Shown here: piece by piece, positions 31,469-32,792 of the stretch
Position numbering within the stretch: position 1 is the first letter of the stretch
Layout: each line of letters opens with the position of its first letter
DNA from: an uncultured Prevotella sp.
Lineage (GTDB): Bacteria > Bacteroidota > Bacteroidia > Bacteroidales > Bacteroidaceae
Assembly (NCBI GenBank): GCA_934183355.1
Contig: CAKPST010000021.1
Location: forward strand, 1 to 32,792
Direction: 5' to 3'
DNA: 32,792 nt
Notes under the pieces: generated by a model
Database searches by the model: none
Told to the model about the DNA's origin: nothing
The model's input: only the letters and a program-made list of their open reading frames with translations
Made by a program: the position numbers and the translations under genes

Positions 31469-32428
31469 TTACTCCACAACAACTTTCTTTCCATTGACAA
31501 TTAGCATGCCTTGCTTAAGACCGCCAATGGTTGTTGTTCCTACCTGCACACTCTTGCCAAACACAAGACGACCTGTCAAATCGTAACCTTTCACCACAGC
31601 AGGAACAGCAGTTGTAACACTAATTGTTCCCTTACCGCTTGCCAACACTCTCAACTGAGCGTCAACGGCTGGTTTTGCCTGAATGCCAGTAGTTTCAATC
31701 TCACGAATCTCAGGGAACTGGTTCCATCCGAAAGTCAATTTATAGTCGTCAACACATCCTGCTGGTACATACAGCACACGTCCAGTGTAGTCGTTGTCAT
31801 CGAAAATAGTGTATATCTCCTCACCGTCAAGATAACCTTTCTTTACAGCTGGAGGTATAGTAGCCAACGAATAGACAGTGATAAGCTGTGGATTACCCTC
31901 AAAAGCATAACCACCAATATTTTTGAGCGTTGCGGGGAATGTTATTTCCTTCATTTTATAATTCTTGTCAAAGCAATAGTTGCCGATAAAGGTAAGACTC
32001 TTTGACAACTTCAAGTTCTCAAGGTTATAGCAGTTGCGGAAAGCCCAATGACCAATATATGTCACATTATCCTTCATGTCCACAGTCTTGAGGTTCTCTG
32101 CAGAGTCAAAGGCATAGTCACCAATCTTGGTTATTGACTCGGGCAGAGTAACAGATGTAAGTTTGTCAAGCTCAGCGAAAGCGCTTGAACCCACCTCTGT
32201 AACAGGCAACTCTTTATTGATGCTACTTACAAACACGCTTGCAGCAACCTCGATATCACCGCTATAAGGTGCAGCAACCACCATTAGATATGTTTGCTTC
32301 TTGTCCGATTTATATTTCACACCATTATAGGTGACTGTAACAGCTGCACCAAATGCAGACATAGCCATTGTGCAACAAACGAGCATCAGCGACAAACGAG
32401 CCGACAATGAGAGTAAAGTTTTTTTCAT
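31469..32428 (-). CDS. BspA-type leucine-rich repeat protein, secreted, with C-terminal sorting-like tail
   Basis: A 319-residue exported protein. The signal peptide covers about the first 28 residues (ending MSAFGA). LRR_5/BspA repeats follow at about 80-190 with the 23-residue pattern seen in VTLPESITKIGDYAFDSAEN, LSKSLTFIGNYCFDKNYK and FPATLKNIGGYAFEGNPQ. After a linker the C-terminus (GYDLTGRLVFGK, then LKQGMLIVNGKKVVVE) matches the type A sorting or related Bacteroidales tail. BspA-like proteins in oral Bacteroidetes bind host matrix proteins and other bacteria; whether this one does is inference. Confidence 0.9.
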   Translation of the reverse strand: MKKTLLSLSARLSLMLVCCTMAMSAFGAAVTVTYNGVKYKSDKKQTYLMVVAAPYSGDIEVAASVFVSSINKELPVTEVGSSAFAELDKLTSVTLPESITKIGDYAFDSAENLKTVDMKDNVTYIGHWAFRNCYNLENLKLSKSLTFIGNYCFDKNYKMKEITFPATLKNIGGYAFEGNPQLITVYSLATIPPAVKKGYLDGEEIYTIFDDNDYTGRVLYVPAGCVDDYKLTFGWNQFPEIREIETTGIQAKPAVDAQLRVLASGKGTISVTTAVPAVVKGYDLTGRLVFGKSVQVGTTTIGGLKQGMLIVNGKKVVVE

Positions 32429-32503
32429 ATAATAAACTATTTAAAAGTTAATACAGTTTTTCTTTCCATTCAACATACTATATAAGGAATGTTTTCTCGG
32501 AAG

Positions 32504-32511
32504 CAAAAGTA
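32504..32511 (-). promoter_or_regulatory. -7 box TACTTTTG of the leucine-rich-repeat gene
   Basis: On the minus strand TACTTTTG matches TAnnTTTG, with a 75-bp AT-rich leader to the ATG at 32428. Confidence 0.55.
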
Positions 32512-32563
32512 ATAAAAATATTTCACACAAGCATATTTAGACATAAAAAATACAGAAAAAATA

Positions 32564-32571
32564 TACTTTTG
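32564..32571 (+). promoter_or_regulatory. Plus-strand -7 box TACTTTTG in the right-hand intergenic region
   Basis: TACTTTTG followed by CG is a second TAnnTTTG match, divergent from the one at 32504. No gene begins after it in the window. It may be an orphan promoter cut off by the intron fragment, or chance. Confidence 0.35.
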
Positions 32572-32639
32572 CGACTTAAATAACCAGAAACGATTACTAT
32601 TTGTATTTATTAATAGGTGTATCAAAAAACATATAATCG

Positions 32640-32684
32640 AGTAGGAGGAAAACGAAGTAGTTTTCTTCCTACTTTCGTTTTCCG
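32640..32684. repeat. Hairpin at the inner edge of the intron-like sequence
   Basis: GGAAAACGAAGTAG (32647-32660) pairs, with one bulged T, with CTACTTTCGTTTTCC (32669-32683). It marks the point where the intron-like similarity ends. Confidence 0.7.
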
Positions 32685-32792
32685 CCGGCTTCTTTCAGAT
32701 TTCACCTCACGATGAACACCCTTGCCTTTGGCTATGTAATTCCCGCTATTAGGGTTTACTCGGGACTTGCACCCGTTAGACAATGCTCGTGC
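32681..32792 (-). ncRNA. Group II intron, 5' (domain I) segment, probably a truncated remnant
   Basis: Read on the minus strand, the end of the window has the signature of a bacterial group II intron near its 5' end: a CGGGTGCAAGTCCCG hairpin, GCGGGAATTACATAGCC, AAAGGCAAGGGTGTTCATCG, then GAGGTGAAATCTGAAAG and AAGCCGGCGG. I recognise this order from memory of such introns. The intron would run toward lower coordinates, but no further intron RNA domains or reverse transcriptase gene follow there; a hairpin and the leucine-rich-repeat gene's promoter region come instead. The 5' splice site lies beyond the window. Confidence 0.7.

Noticed and set aside
32745..32792. A tRNA gene at the right edge
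   Set aside because: CGGGTGCAAGTCCCG resembles a T-arm, but there is no anticodon arm or acceptor stem. The following sequence fits a group II intron better.

Overview
The window reads as a chromosomal segment of a Bacteroidales bacterium, most likely Prevotella or Segatella. The evidence is a SusC/SusD pair, lipoproteins with Bacteroidetes-style signals, two secreted proteins with C-terminal sorting-like tails, the long form of IspG, -7 boxes of the form TAnnTTTG, and a general lack of strong Shine-Dalgarno sites. No rRNA, tRNA or CRISPR array was found.

Layout. 1-3505 (minus): an efflux operon transcribed TolC-like protein, membrane-fusion adaptor, ABC ATPase, FtsX-like permease (cut by the window edge). 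3706-5360 (plus): a divergent response regulator and histidine kinase. 5361-6018: palindromic repeats with no gene. 6019-8694: a large secreted protein with tyrosine-rich repeats. 8695-9166: nested palindromes. 9167-14439: conserved protein, rpoN, PAP2-like membrane protein, purE, ispG. 14623-15273: HAD phosphatase. 15379-17667: one intact and one broken (convergent) ATPase of the AAA plus nuclease-fold type. 18004-23461: a four-gene run of GH3 enzyme, Ig-like lipoprotein, DUF3108 protein and papain-like lipoprotein. 23646-28416: SusC/SusD. 28618-31361: cysS, META-domain lipoprotein, Sir2-like protein. 31469-32428 (minus): BspA-type leucine-rich-repeat protein. 32681-32792 (minus): what looks like part of a group II intron.

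The most striking feature is in the intergenic DNA. Nearly every long gap is a large palindrome whose arms are arrays of a short unit: TTAACG units (three copies, one inverted relative to the others), AGTTGAR heptamers (two copies), an ATCTRCCA/GCTTGTTTGCATTG element of about 409 bp with terminal inverted repeats, and a GC-rich 35-bp perfect inverted repeat nested between two other palindromes. One 114-bp leader with a promoter is present twice, upstream of two unrelated genes. The sequence next to the leader differs between the copies in a way that suggests collapse of, or insertion into, a palindrome. I regard these arrayed-stem palindromes as the best candidate for something undescribed. 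Whether they are mobile, structural or regulatory cannot be decided from this window.

The genes themselves are mostly ordinary core or envelope functions. Exceptions are a response regulator with only REC and Fis-type HTH domains, a kinase with almost no sensor region, a Sir2 protein lacking two of the usual four zinc cysteines, a lipoprotein whose signal peptide appears to be partly encoded by a dispersed repeat, and an ATPase pseudogene frameshifted by an exact 8-bp tandem duplication.
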